64,000 nt of DNA from Variovorax sp. YR216 (GTDB lineage Bacteria; Pseudomonadota; Gammaproteobacteria; Burkholderiales; Burkholderiaceae_C), in assembly GCF_900107745.1 (NCBI RefSeq), contig NZ_FNRO01000019.1, forward strand, positions 58,886-122,885, in the 5' to 3' direction. The notes beneath the pieces are model-generated. The model was not told the origin of the DNA and did no database searches. It was given only the letters and a program-made list of their open reading frames with translations. The position numbers and the translations under genes are program-made. The first letter of the stretch is position 1; every line of letters begins with the position of its first letter. Positions 39,746-49,201 of the stretch are shown piece after piece.

Positions 39746-41269
39746 TCAGTTCTCCACGTGGATCGGAATGGTCCGCCGCTTCTCGCCGCCGAACAGGCTG
39801 GCATCGCTCGAACCCTCGGAGCACCCGTTGCCGAAGCTGAAGCCGCAGCCGCCGCGCAGGTCGAAGGCGTCTTCGGCGTACTCGCGGTGGGTGCTCGGGA
39901 TGACGAAGCGGTCCTCGTAGTTGGCGATCGCCATCACGCGATACATCTCCTCGACCGTCTCGGCGTCGAGGCCCACCTGACGCAGCGCCTCGGCATTGCC
40001 GGCGCCCTCGACATGCTTGCCGCGCTGCCATGCGCGCATCGCGAGCATGCGTTCGAGCGCGCGCACCACCGGTGCGGTGTCGCCGGCCGTGAGCAGGTTG
40101 GCGAGGTACTTCACCGGAATGCGCAGCTGGTTCACGTCCGGGATCTCGCCGTTGCTGCCGATGTGGCCGGCCTGCGCCGCGCCGGTGATCGGCGAGAGCG
40201 GCGGCACGTACCAGACCATCGGCAGGGTGCGGTATTCCGGGTGAAGCGGCAGCGCGACCTTCCAGTCCATCGCCATCTTGTAGACCGGGCTGGTGCGCGC
40301 CGCTTCGAGCCAGTTCTCCGGAATGCCGTCGCGGCGGGCCTGTGCGATCACCTCGGGGTCGTTCGGATCGAGGAACACGTCGAGTTGCGCCTGGTACAGG
40401 TCCTTGTCGCGCTCCACGCTGGCGGCCTGCTCGATGCGGTCGGCGTCGTACAGCATCACGCCGAGGTAGCGGATGCGGCCCACGCAGGTCTCGCTGCACA
40501 CCGTGGGCTGGCCGGCCTCGATGCGCGGGTAGCAGAAGATGCACTTCTCGGCCTTGCCGCTCTTCCAGTTGTAGTAGATCTTCTTGTACGGGCAGCCCGA
40601 GACGCACATGCGCCAGCCGCGGCACTTGTCCTGGTCGATCAGCACGATGCCGTCTTCCTCGCGCTTGTAGATCGAGCCCGAGGGGCACGATGCCACGCAC
40701 GCCGGGTTCAGGCAGTGCTCGCAAAGGCGCGGCAGGTACATCATGAAGGTGTTCTCGAACTGGCCGTAGATGTCCTTCTGGATGTCGTCGAAGTTGCGAT
40801 CCTTGCTGCGCTTGGCGAACTCGCCGCCGAGGATCTCCTCCCAGTTCGGGCCCCAGACGATCTTCTCCATGCGCTGGCCGGTGATGAGGCTGCGCGGCCG
40901 CGCGGTGGGCGCGGCCTTCATCTCCGGCGCCGTGTGCAGGTGCTCGTAGTCGAAGGTGAAAGGCTCGTAGTAGTCGTCGATCTGCGGCAGGTTCGGGTTC
41001 GCGAAGATGCGCATCAGGAGCTTCCACTTGCCGCCTTGGCGCGGGGTGATCGATCCATCCGCGTGGCGGGTCCAGCCGCCGTTCCACTTGTCCTGGTCTT
41101 CCCAGTCCTTGGGGTAGCCGATGCCGGGCTTGGTCTCGACGTTGTTGAACCAGGCGTACTCGACGCCGGGCCGGCTGGTCCAGACGTTCTTGCAGGTCAC
41201 GCTGCAGGTATGGCAGCCGATGCACTTGTCCAAATTCAGCACCATGCCGATCTGCGCACGAACTTTCAT
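39746..41269 (-). CDS. narH: Respiratory nitrate reductase beta subunit NarH
   Basis: The 507-aa iron-sulfur protein passes electrons from NarI to NarG. Cys clusters are CIGCHTCSVTCKNVW, CEHCLNPACVASCPSGSIY, DQDKCRGWRMCVSGCPYKKIYYNW and KCIFCYPRIEAGQPTVC; the Trp in CRGWRMC marks the [3Fe-4S] cluster. It starts inside the narG stop (ATGA). Confidence 0.97.
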   Translation of the reverse strand: MKVRAQIGMVLNLDKCIGCHTCSVTCKNVWTSRPGVEYAWFNNVETKPGIGYPKDWEDQDKWNGGWTRHADGSITPRQGGKWKLLMRIFANPNLPQIDDYYEPFTFDYEHLHTAPEMKAAPTARPRSLITGQRMEKIVWGPNWEEILGGEFAKRSKDRNFDDIQKDIYGQFENTFMMYLPRLCEHCLNPACVASCPSGSIYKREEDGIVLIDQDKCRGWRMCVSGCPYKKIYYNWKSGKAEKCIFCYPRIEAGQPTVCSETCVGRIRYLGVMLYDADRIEQAASVERDKDLYQAQLDVFLDPNDPEVIAQARRDGIPENWLEAARTSPVYKMAMDWKVALPLHPEYRTLPMVWYVPPLSPITGAAQAGHIGSNGEIPDVNQLRIPVKYLANLLTAGDTAPVVRALERMLAMRAWQRGKHVEGAGNAEALRQVGLDAETVEEMYRVMAIANYEDRFVIPSTHREYAEDAFDLRGGCGFSFGNGCSEGSSDASLFGGEKRRTIPIHVEN

Positions 41270-44200
41270 TGCGTTGCTCCTTGCGTGGGTTGGGCCGCGC
41301 CTGCATCGCGTGGCGCGTCGAGCCAGTCGACCTTGTTCATCTTGCGCACGACCACGAACTCGTCGCGGTTGGTGCCGATGGTCCCGTAGTAGTTGAAGCC
41401 GTAGCTCAGCTGCGCGTAGCCGCCGATCATGTGCGTGGGCTTGAGCACGATGCGGGTCACCGAGTTGTGGATGCCGCCGCGCGTGCCGGTGATCTCCGAG
41501 CCCGGGGTGTTGATGATCTTTTCCTGCGCGTGGTACATGAGCACCATGCCGGGCTTGACGCGCTGGCTGACCACCGCGCGCGCCGCGATCGCGCCGTTCA
41601 CGTTGAACAGCTCCACCCAGTCGTTGTCCTCGATGCCGGCCTTCTTCGCGTCGTCCTCGCTGAGCCACACGACGGGCCCGCCGCGGTTGAGCGTGAGCAT
41701 CAACAGGTTGTCGCTGTAGGTGCTGTGGATGCCCCACTTCTGGTGCGGCGTGATGAAGTTCAGCAGGATCTCGGCGTTGCCGTTGGGCTTGATGCCCTGC
41801 ATGCCGTGCGTGGCCTTCATGTCCACCGGCGGGCGATAGCTGGAGAAGCCTTCGCCGAAGGCGATCATCCACGGGTGGTCCTGGTAGAACTGCTGGCGTC
41901 CGGTCAAGGTGCGCCATGGGATCAGTTCGTGCACGTTGGTGTAGCCGGCGTTGTAACTCACCGTCTCGCTCTCGATGCCGCTCCAGGTCGGGCTGCTGAT
42001 GATCTTGCGCGGTTGCGCCTGCACGTCGCGGTAGCGGATCTTCTCGTCCTCGCGGTAGAGCGCGAGGTGCTTGTGGTCGCGGCCGGTGGCCTTCGAGAGC
42101 GCTTCCCAGGCCTTCACCGCCACGTGGCCGTTGGTCTCGGGCGCGAGCTGCAGGATGACTTCGCAGGCGTCGATGTCGGTCACGATCTTCGGCCGGCCTT
42201 TCGTCGCGCCATCGGTTTGCGTGAAGCCATTGAGCTGCCCGAGTTGCGTAACCTCGGTGTCGGTCTTCCACGCGATGCCCTTGCCGCCGTTGCCGAGCTT
42301 GTCCATCAGCGGGCCGAGCGCGGTGAAGCGCTGGTAGACGTTCGGGTAGTCGCGCTCGACCACCGCGATCTGCGGCGCGGTCTTGCCGGGGATCAGCTCG
42401 CACTGGCCCTTCTTCCATTCCCTCACCTCGAAGGGCTGGGCGAGTTCGGCCGGCGTGTCGTGCATCAGCGGCGTGAGCACCACCTCGCGTTCGACGCCGA
42501 GATGGCCCACGCACACTTCGCTGAAGGCCTTCGCGAAGCCCTTGTAGATCTCCCAGTCGCTGCGCGACTGCCACACCGGGTCCACCGCCGCCGAGAGCGG
42601 GTGGATGAAGGGGTGCATGTCGCTGGTGTTGAGGTCGTTCTTCTCGTACCAGCTCGCGGTGGGCAGCACGATGTCCGAATAGAGGCAGGTGGTGCTCATG
42701 CGGAAGTCGAGCGTCACCAGCAGGTCGAGCTTGCCCTGGGGCGCCTGTGCATGCCACTCGACCTCGGTGGGCTTGGCGTCATCCGCGCCCAGGTCCTTGC
42801 CCTGCACCCCGTTCGAGGTGCCGAGCAGATGCTTGAGGAAGTACTCGTGGCCCTTGCCGCTGGAGCCCAGCAGGTTGCTGCGCCAGACGAACATGTTGCG
42901 CGGCCAGTTCTGCGGCGCGTCGGGGTCTTCGCAGCTCATCTGGAGCGTGCCGTCGCGCAGGCCGCGCACGACAAAGTCGCGCGGCTCCATGCCGGCGGCA
43001 CCGGCATCCTTCACCACCTGGAGCGGATTGGTCTTGAGCTGCGGCGCGCTCGGCAGCCAGCCCATGCGCTCGGCGCGCACGTTGTAGTCGATCATGCTGC
43101 CGCCGTACATCGCCTTGTCGGCCAGCGGCGAGACGATCTCGTCCATGCCCAGCTTCTCGTAGCGCCACTGGTCGGTGTGGGCGTAGAAGAAGCTGGTGCT
43201 GTTCATCTGCCGCGGCGGACGGATCCAGTCGAGCGCGAAGGCGAGGGCGGTCCAGCCGGTCTGCGGGCGCAGCTTCTCCTGCCCCACGTAATGGGCCCAG
43301 CCGCCGCCGCTCTTGCCGATGCAGCCGCACATCATCAGGAGGTTGATGACGCCGCGGTAGTTCATGTCGGCGTGATACCAGTGGTTCATCGCCGCGCCGA
43401 TGATGACCATCGACTTGCCCTGCGTCCGGTCCGCGTTGTCGGCGAACTGGCGCGCGACGGTGGCGATCTGATCTCGCGGCACGCCGGTGATGGATTCGGC
43501 CCATGCGGGCGTGTAGGGCGCGTCGTCGTCGTAGCTGGCTGCGCCGCTGCCGAGGCCGCGGTCGACGCCGTACTGTGCCGCTTGCAGGTCGAACACGGTG
43601 GCCACGAATGCCTCGCGGTATTCGCCTTCCTTGCCGAGCCGGAGGGACACCACCGGCACGCGGACGTCGATCACGTCGCGCTTCTGGTCGTTGGCGGTGA
43701 AGTGCGGCGAACGCACGCCGCCGAAGTACGGGAAGCTCACGTCGCGCACTTCATGTGCCTGCGCGCCGTCTTCGAGCACCGAGAGCTTCAGGCGCACGTC
43801 GGCGTCGTGGCGCGCTTCCTTGCTCTCCAGGTTCCACTTGCCGGCATCGTCTCGCCCTTCGGCGCCCCAGCGGAAGCCGATCGAGCCGTTGGGCAGCACC
43901 GCGCGCCCGTCGGTGTCGAAGGCGACGGTCTTCCAGTCGGGGTTGTTGCCCTGACCCAGCTTGCCGTTGAAGTCGCTCGCGCGCAGATAGCGGTCGGGAA
44001 CGAGCGTGGTGCGGCCATCGGCGTGGCGCTGCTCCTTGAGCATCACCAGCATCGGCAGGTCGGTGTAGCGGCGCGCGTAGTCGTCGAAGTAGGCGCTGCG
44101 CCGCTTGAAGTAGAACTCGCTCAGCGCGACATGGCCCATCGCCATCGCGAGCGCCGCGTCGGTGCCCTGCTTGGGGTGCAGCCACAGGTCGGCGAGCTTG

Positions 44201-45066
44201 GCGACCTCGCTGTAGTCGGGCGTCACCGCCACGGTCTTCGCGCCCTTGTAGCGCACCTCGGTGAAGAAGTGCGCATCCGGCGTGCGCGTCTGCGGCACGT
44301 TGCTGCCCCAGGCGATGATGTACGTCGAGTTGTACCAGTCGGCCGACTCGGGCACGTCGGTCTGCTCGCCCCAGATCTGCGGGCTCGCCGGCGGCAGGTC
44401 GCAGTACCAGTCGTAGAAGCTCATGCACACGCCGCCGATCAGGCTCAGGTAGCGGCTGCCGGCCGCGTAGCTCACCATGCTCATCGCGGGGATCGGCGAG
44501 AAGCCGATGATCCGGTCGGGACCGTACTGCTTGATCGTGTGGACGTTCGCGGCGGCGATGAGCTGGTTGACCTCGTCCCACGTGCTGCGCACGAAGCCAC
44601 CCATGCCGCGCACCTGCTGGTAGTCGCGGCGCGCGTCGGGGTCCCCGGCGATGGAGGCCCAGGCCGAGACCGGGTCCTTGCTCACGGCGAGCGCCGCGCG
44701 CCAGCGTTCGAGCAGGCGGCCGCGCACCATCGGGTACTTCACGCGGTTGGCGCTGTAGAGGTACCAGGAATACGAGGCACCCCGCGCGCAGCCGCGCGGC
44801 TCGTGGTTGGGCATGTCCCAGCGCGTGCGCGGGTAGTCGGTCTGCTGCGTTTCCCAGGTGACGATGCCGCCCTTGACGTAGATCTTCCACGAGCAGGAGC
44901 CCGTGCAGTTCACGCCGTGCGTGCTGCGCACGATCTTGTCGTGCGCCCAGCGGTTGCGGTAGGCGTCTTCCCAGGTTCGGTCTTCGCCGGTGGTCACGCC
45001 GTGGCCGTTGGCGAAGCTTTCCTTGGGAAGGCTGAAGTGCGTGAGGCGATCGAGAAAGTGGCTCAT
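41266..45066 (-). CDS. narG: Respiratory nitrate reductase alpha subunit NarG
   Basis: The 1266-aa molybdo-bis-MGD subunit reduces nitrate to nitrite on the cytoplasmic face. The N-terminal FS0 cluster motif has His50, Cys54, Cys58 and a later Cys in PRGCARGAS. The Mo ligand Asp lies in ESADWYNSTYIIAWGSN. The downstream MGD-binding blocks and GGGWAHYVGQEKLRP are intact. Length is normal. It starts 16 nt after the second narK gene. Confidence 0.98.
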   Translation of the reverse strand: MSHFLDRLTHFSLPKESFANGHGVTTGEDRTWEDAYRNRWAHDKIVRSTHGVNCTGSCSWKIYVKGGIVTWETQQTDYPRTRWDMPNHEPRGCARGASYSWYLYSANRVKYPMVRGRLLERWRAALAVSKDPVSAWASIAGDPDARRDYQQVRGMGGFVRSTWDEVNQLIAAANVHTIKQYGPDRIIGFSPIPAMSMVSYAAGSRYLSLIGGVCMSFYDWYCDLPPASPQIWGEQTDVPESADWYNSTYIIAWGSNVPQTRTPDAHFFTEVRYKGAKTVAVTPDYSEVAKLADLWLHPKQGTDAALAMAMGHVALSEFYFKRRSAYFDDYARRYTDLPMLVMLKEQRHADGRTTLVPDRYLRASDFNGKLGQGNNPDWKTVAFDTDGRAVLPNGSIGFRWGAEGRDDAGKWNLESKEARHDADVRLKLSVLEDGAQAHEVRDVSFPYFGGVRSPHFTANDQKRDVIDVRVPVVSLRLGKEGEYREAFVATVFDLQAAQYGVDRGLGSGAASYDDDAPYTPAWAESITGVPRDQIATVARQFADNADRTQGKSMVIIGAAMNHWYHADMNYRGVINLLMMCGCIGKSGGGWAHYVGQEKLRPQTGWTALAFALDWIRPPRQMNSTSFFYAHTDQWRYEKLGMDEIVSPLADKAMYGGSMIDYNVRAERMGWLPSAPQLKTNPLQVVKDAGAAGMEPRDFVVRGLRDGTLQMSCEDPDAPQNWPRNMFVWRSNLLGSSGKGHEYFLKHLLGTSNGVQGKDLGADDAKPTEVEWHAQAPQGKLDLLVTLDFRMSTTCLYSDIVLPTASWYEKNDLNTSDMHPFIHPLSAAVDPVWQSRSDWEIYKGFAKAFSEVCVGHLGVEREVVLTPLMHDTPAELAQPFEVREWKKGQCELIPGKTAPQIAVVERDYPNVYQRFTALGPLMDKLGNGGKGIAWKTDTEVTQLGQLNGFTQTDGATKGRPKIVTDIDACEVILQLAPETNGHVAVKAWEALSKATGRDHKHLALYREDEKIRYRDVQAQPRKIISSPTWSGIESETVSYNAGYTNVHELIPWRTLTGRQQFYQDHPWMIAFGEGFSSYRPPVDMKATHGMQGIKPNGNAEILLNFITPHQKWGIHSTYSDNLLMLTLNRGGPVVWLSEDDAKKAGIEDNDWVELFNVNGAIAARAVVSQRVKPGMVLMYHAQEKIINTPGSEITGTRGGIHNSVTRIVLKPTHMIGGYAQLSYGFNYYGTIGTNRDEFVVVRKMNKVDWLDAPRDAGAAQPTQGATQ

Positions 45067-45082
45067 TGTCGTGCTTTCGAAA

Positions 45083-46492
45083 TCAGCAGGGCATGGGTGC
45101 GTTGCGGCGCGCGTAGTGCCACCACGTCACGGCGATGCACAGCAGGTAGAAGACGATGAAGACGTAGAGCGCCGCATCGGGGCTGCCGGTCAGCGCGATG
45201 GCGCTGCCGTAACTCTTCGGGATGAAGAAGCCGCCGTAGGCCGCGAAGGCGGCGGTGAAGCCGAGCGTGGCAGCGGCTTCGGTGTTGGCTTCCCTGGTGG
45301 CGCGCGCGACGGCTTCGCGGTCGCTGGCATCCACCTCGCGCAGCTTCTGCGTCTGGAAGATCACCGGGATCATGCGGAAGGTCGAGCCGTTGCCGATGCC
45401 GGTGGTGAGGAACAGCACCAGGAAGCTCATGAAGAAGCCCGCGAAGCTGCCGCCCAGCGGGCCGTGCGGGAGGAACACCAGCACGCCGCCGACCGCGATC
45501 GTCATCACGATGAAGTTCCAGAACGTGACCTTCGCGCCGCCGAGCTTGTCGGCCAGCCAGCCGCCGAAGGGCCGCACCGCCGCGCCCGTCAGTGGGCCGA
45601 GCCACGCGTAGGCGAGCGGATTCACGCCCGGGAACTGGCTCTTGATGAGCAGCGGAAAGCCCGCCGCATAGCCGAGGAAGGAGCCGAAGGTGCCGAGGTA
45701 GAGGATGCACATCAGCCAGTTGTGCTTGCGGCGGAAGATCACGGCCTGCTCGGCGAACGAGGCCTTTGCGTCCGCGAGGTCGTTCATGCCGAACCATGCG
45801 GCCAGCGAGGCCAGCGCGATCCAAGGCACCCAGATGAAGGCCGCGTTCTGCGTCCAGACCTGCACCGTCTGGTTGTTCCGGGTGATGGTCTGCGCCTCGC
45901 CGCCGAAGATGCCGAAGATCCCGGCGGTGACCACCAGCGGGCTCAGGAACTGCACCACCGACACGCCGAGGTTGCCGAGGCCCGCGTTGATGCCCAGCGC
46001 CGAACCCTTGCGCTCCTTCGGGAAGAAGAAGCTGATGTTCGCCATGCTGGAGCTGAAGTTGCCGCCGCCCAGGCCGCACAGCAGCGCGAGGATCAGCATG
46101 GTCGGGTAGCTCGTCGTGTTGTCCTGCACCGCGAAGCCGATGCCGATGGCCGGGATCAGCAGCGAGGCGGTGGAGATCGCCGTCCAGCGCCGCCCGCCCA
46201 CCAGCGGCACCATGAACGAGTAGAAGATGCGCAGCGTCGCGCCGCTCAGCGCGGGCGAGGCGGCCAGCCAGAAGAGCTGGTTGGTCGAATAGTTGAAGCC
46301 GAGCGCGGGCAGGCTCACGGCCACGACGCTCCACACCTGCCAGATCGCGAAGGCCAGGAACAGCGCCGGCACCGAGATCCAGAGGTTGATCTTGGCGACG
46401 GCCTCGCCTTCGCGCTCCCAGAACGCCTTGTCTTCCGGCTTCCAGATTTCGAGCAGGCGGCCGCGCCGCGCGCCCATGGTTTGCGTGGTCAT
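45083..46492 (-). CDS. narK: Nitrate/nitrite transporter NarK (NarK2 type)
   Basis: The 469-aa 12-helix MFS protein has the nitrate signatures GLGGGNFSSSMANISFFFP and LGNLGVSVVQFLSPLV, a conserved Arg in ATLRIFYSF and AVRPFGGWLADKLGG. It belongs to the nitrate/nitrite antiporter type. The start is ATG at 46492, overlapping the preceding narK gene by 4 nt. Confidence 0.93.
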   Translation of the reverse strand: MTTQTMGARRGRLLEIWKPEDKAFWEREGEAVAKINLWISVPALFLAFAIWQVWSVVAVSLPALGFNYSTNQLFWLAASPALSGATLRIFYSFMVPLVGGRRWTAISTASLLIPAIGIGFAVQDNTTSYPTMLILALLCGLGGGNFSSSMANISFFFPKERKGSALGINAGLGNLGVSVVQFLSPLVVTAGIFGIFGGEAQTITRNNQTVQVWTQNAAFIWVPWIALASLAAWFGMNDLADAKASFAEQAVIFRRKHNWLMCILYLGTFGSFLGYAAGFPLLIKSQFPGVNPLAYAWLGPLTGAAVRPFGGWLADKLGGAKVTFWNFIVMTIAVGGVLVFLPHGPLGGSFAGFFMSFLVLFLTTGIGNGSTFRMIPVIFQTQKLREVDASDREAVARATREANTEAAATLGFTAAFAAYGGFFIPKSYGSAIALTGSPDAALYVFIVFYLLCIAVTWWHYARRNAPMPC

Positions 46493-47757
46493 ACGGATAC
46501 CTCCTTGGGGTTCAGGGGCGCGGAGCCCAGCAGATCGGTCTTGCGCACTTCGGTCCAGTACATCCAGATCAGCGAGACCCAGACCACGCCGTACATCAGC
46601 ATGAAGGCGCTGGAGCGCACGCCGGTGAGGTCCATCAGCGCGCCGAACAGGATCGGCAGCACGAAGCCGCCCAGCCCGCCCGCGAGCCCGACGATGCCGC
46701 TGATGGCGCCGATGTTGTGCGGGAAGTCGTCGCTGATGTACTTGAAGACGCTGGCCTTGCCGAACGCGAAGGCGATGCCCAGCAGGAACAGAAGCGCGGT
46801 GAAGCCGTAGACGTTGAGCCCGATGTGGAAACTCTTCGGGCCATCGACGGTCAGCACCGTGAAGTCGGTCTGCGGATAGCTCAGCAGGAACAGGCAGACC
46901 CAGCTCAGCCACATCACCCACCAGGTGACCTTGTGCGCGCCGTGCCTGTCCGACAGCACGCCGCCGATGGCCCGCAGCACGCCGCCCGGCAGCGAGAAGC
47001 AGGCCGCGAGCAGCGCCGCGATGCGGATGTCCAGGCCGTATTCGCCGACGTAGTACTGCACCATCCACAGGCTCAGCGCGACGTAGCCGCCGAAGACAAT
47101 GCTGTAGTACTGGCAGTACTTGAGCACGCGCGGGTCCTTCAGCGCGCGCAACTGGTCTGCGAACTTCGTGTTCGAGGGCACGAGGTGCCTCGGGTCGCTC
47201 GCGCTGCCGAGCCAGAACACGATCAGCGTGCCGAGCATGATGGCCGCGTACACCTGCGGAACGATGGTCCAGCCGAAGGCCACCATCAGCGCGGGGGCCA
47301 CGAATTTGTTGACCGCCGCGCCCGAGTTGCCGGCGCCGAACACGCCCATCGCCATGCCTTGCCGTTCCTTGGGGAACCAGCGCGCGACGTAGGGCGTGCC
47401 GACCGAGAACGAACCGCCCGCGAGACCGAGCACGAGCCCGATCACGAGGAAGTGCCAGAAGGCCGTGGCATAGGCCAGCAGCCAGATCGCCGGCACCGTG
47501 ATCGCGAGCAGCACCGCCATCACGATGCGGCCGCCGTACTTGTCGGTCCAGATGCCCAGCGGCACGCGGATCAGCGAGCCGGAGAGCACGGGCATCGCGG
47601 TCAGCAGGCCGAACTCGGTGGCGTTGAGGCCGAGGGCCTTCTTGATCGGGATGCCGATGACGCCGAACATCATCCAGACCATGAAGCAGGTCGTGAAGGC
47701 CAGCGTGCTGACGATCAGGACCGACCAGGCCTTGGGTGCGATGGGGGAAGGGGCCAT
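46489..47757 (-). CDS. narK: Nitrate transporter NarK (NarK1 type), first gene of the nar operon
   Basis: The 422-aa MFS protein has VGTPYVARWFPKERQGMAMGVFGAGNSGAAVNKF, with the nitrate-signature Gly-rich helix, and PGGVLRAIGGVLSDRHGAHKVT. It is the shorter NarK1 type, thought to be a nitrate/proton symporter. The start is ATG at 47757 (MAPSPIAPKAWSV); 38 earlier codons are open but unconserved. The two-transporter arrangement allows nitrate uptake before and nitrite exchange after reduction starts. Confidence 0.93.
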   Translation of the reverse strand: MAPSPIAPKAWSVLIVSTLAFTTCFMVWMMFGVIGIPIKKALGLNATEFGLLTAMPVLSGSLIRVPLGIWTDKYGGRIVMAVLLAITVPAIWLLAYATAFWHFLVIGLVLGLAGGSFSVGTPYVARWFPKERQGMAMGVFGAGNSGAAVNKFVAPALMVAFGWTIVPQVYAAIMLGTLIVFWLGSASDPRHLVPSNTKFADQLRALKDPRVLKYCQYYSIVFGGYVALSLWMVQYYVGEYGLDIRIAALLAACFSLPGGVLRAIGGVLSDRHGAHKVTWWVMWLSWVCLFLLSYPQTDFTVLTVDGPKSFHIGLNVYGFTALLFLLGIAFAFGKASVFKYISDDFPHNIGAISGIVGLAGGLGGFVLPILFGALMDLTGVRSSAFMLMYGVVWVSLIWMYWTEVRKTDLLGSAPLNPKEVSV

Positions 47758-47845
47758 GGGGAGTGCTCTTGTGTGTGACCACTCCACTGTTCCCGAGGGG
47801 CGCCGGCCTGAACATCCGTCCGGAGCACAGGTCCACCGCGGCAGA

Positions 47846-47884
47846 AGAACGATGGGTTCTCGGCGCCGCATAGTTCCGAAGAAC
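47846..47884. promoter_or_regulatory. Paired GTTC/GAAC inverted repeats upstream of narK1
   Basis: AGAAC-N5-GTTCT (47846-47860) and GTTC-N4-GAAC (47873-47884) lie 89-127 nt upstream of narK1. An 11-bp direct repeat GAAGAACGATG (47844-47854, 47878-47888) overlaps both. They are candidate operators of unknown protein. I found no clear FNR box in this promoter region. Confidence 0.4.
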
Positions 47885-47919
47885 GATGCAGCCCGCGCGG
47901 CTACCGGCCCGGCGCGGTT

Positions 47920-48030
47920 TCAGGCGCGGACGGACGCGATGCCGCGCCACGCGGCCTGTAGATGCGCGTCGTCGGCTTCGTCGACGATCGCCAGCAGGCG
48001 CATGAGCCGTTCGTGCGCCTCGTCTATCGC
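47920..48030 (-). pseudogene. Hemerythrin-like remnant
   Basis: A short minus-strand frame reads IDEAHERLMRLLAIVDEAD followed by a Leu/Trp-containing end and a stop at 47920. It resembles the first helix of bacteriohemerythrin (…DxxHxxfvxLLaav…), but it lacks a start codon and the HTxxHFxxEE region. It is probably the decayed N-terminal part of a lost gene. The 298-nt interval 47758-48055 otherwise holds only the inverted repeats and a hairpin. Confidence 0.3.
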
Positions 48031-48034
48031 GCGA

Positions 48035-48053
48035 CCCCGGCGCGCCGCCGGGG
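48035..48053. other. 8-bp GC hairpin after minE
   Basis: CCCCGGCG and CGCCGGGG flank a 3-nt loop immediately downstream of the minE stop. There is no T-tract on the minE strand, so it may stabilise the 3' end rather than terminate. Confidence 0.4.
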
Positions 48054-48055
48054 CG

Positions 48056-48331
48056 TCAGCGCGCCGCGACCGCGGTGCCGTCGGGCAGTTCGATCTTGAC
48101 CTCGAGCACTTCGAGGTCGTCCTGCTTCTCGAGGTGGACCTTGATGTCCTCGGCCTTGATCGACACGTACTTGGAGATCACCGCGATCAGCTCGCGCTGC
48201 AACTCCGGCAGATAGTCGGGCCGCTTGTTGCCGAGGCTGCTGCGCTCGTGCGCGAGGATGATCTGCAGCCGTTCCTTGGCGACACTGGCCGTCTTCTTCT
48301 TTTCGCCCAGCAGAAAGGAGAGGAGGGACAT
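48056..48331 (-). CDS. minE: Cell division topological specificity factor MinE
   Basis: The 91-aa protein stimulates MinD ATPase. It shows LSFLLGEKKKTASVAKERLQIILAHER (membrane-targeting and anti-MinCD helix) and LPELQRELIAVISKYVSI (dimerisation). The spacing to minD is 4 nt. Confidence 0.96.
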   Translation of the reverse strand: MSLLSFLLGEKKKTASVAKERLQIILAHERSSLGNKRPDYLPELQRELIAVISKYVSIKAEDIKVHLEKQDDLEVLEVKIELPDGTAVAAR

Positions 48332-48335
48332 CGAA

Positions 48336-49151
48336 CTACCTCGCGCCGAAGATTCGTTTGAAGAAGCCGGGTTTCTCGGCGTCGACGAAGCGCATCGGCC
48401 GCTCCTCGCCGAGGAAGCGCGCGACCACGTCGCTGTAGGCCTGGGCCACGTCGGTGTCCTTGTCGTGGATCGCGGGCACGCCCTGGTTGGAGGCCTGCAG
48501 CACGCTCTCGGACTCGGGGATCACGCCGATGAGCTTGATGCGCAGGATGTCCTGGATGTCTTCCAGCGACAGCATCTGGCCGCCCGCCACGCGGTTGGGG
48601 TTGTAGCGGGTGATCAGCAGGTGCTCCTTGATCGGCTCGCCGCCTTCCTTGGCGCGCTTGGTCTTGGAGCTGAGCATGCCCAGGATGCGGTCCGAGTCCC
48701 GCACCGAGGACACCTCGGGGTTGGTGACGACGAGCGCTTCGTCGGCGAAGTGCATCGCCATCAGCGCGCCGACCTCGATGCCGGCGGGCGAGTCGCACAC
48801 GATGTAGTCGAAGCCCTGGTCGGCGAGTTCCTTGAGGATCTTCTCGACGCCGTCCTGCGTGAGCGCGTCCTTGTCGCGCGTCTGCGAGGCGGCCAGCACG
48901 TAGAGGTTCTCGCAGTGCTTGTCCTTGATGAGCGCCTGGCTCAGGTTGGCTTCGCCCTGGATCACGTTGATCAGGTCGAACACCACGCGGCGTTCGCAGC
49001 CCATGATGAGATCGAGATTGCGCAGGCCGACGTCGAAATCGATCACCGCCGTCTTCTTGCCCGCCAGGGCGAGCCCGGACGCGAAGCTTGCGCTCGTGGT
49101 CGTCTTGCCTACGCCGCCCTTGCCCGAGGTCACCACCACAATTTTGGCCAT
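48336..49151 (-). CDS. minD: Septum-site determining ATPase MinD
   Basis: The 271-aa ATPase cycles between membrane and cytosol and recruits MinC. It has VVVTSGKGGVGKTTTSASFASGLAL (deviant Walker A), VIDFDVGLRNLDLIMGCERRVVFD, and a C-terminal amphipathic membrane helix (KPGFFKRIFGAR). I choose the ATG at 49151 (MAKIVVV) with AGAGGA 8-9 nt upstream; a GTG two codons earlier is too close to that site. Confidence 0.97.
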   Translation of the reverse strand: MAKIVVVTSGKGGVGKTTTSASFASGLALAGKKTAVIDFDVGLRNLDLIMGCERRVVFDLINVIQGEANLSQALIKDKHCENLYVLAASQTRDKDALTQDGVEKILKELADQGFDYIVCDSPAGIEVGALMAMHFADEALVVTNPEVSSVRDSDRILGMLSSKTKRAKEGGEPIKEHLLITRYNPNRVAGGQMLSLEDIQDILRIKLIGVIPESESVLQASNQGVPAIHDKDTDVAQAYSDVVARFLGEERPMRFVDAEKPGFFKRIFGAR

Positions 49152-49201
49152 TGCCACATTCCTCTTTCGTTCGTTTCAGTTATTCGGTAGATGCCGGAAT
49201 C

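Noticed and set aside
41269..45159. A 1296-codon open frame on the + strand opposite narG
   Set aside because: It is the antisense of a perfectly conserved narG; the high GC content and codon bias give long open antisense frames. The translation has no recognisable motif.
47758..47900. FNR box for the nar operon
   Set aside because: No TTGAT-N4-ATCAA-like site with at least 8 of 10 matches was found by eye.
48035..48053. Intrinsic terminator after minE
   Set aside because: The 8-bp stem is strong but lacks a T-tract on the minE strand, so it is listed only as a hairpin.
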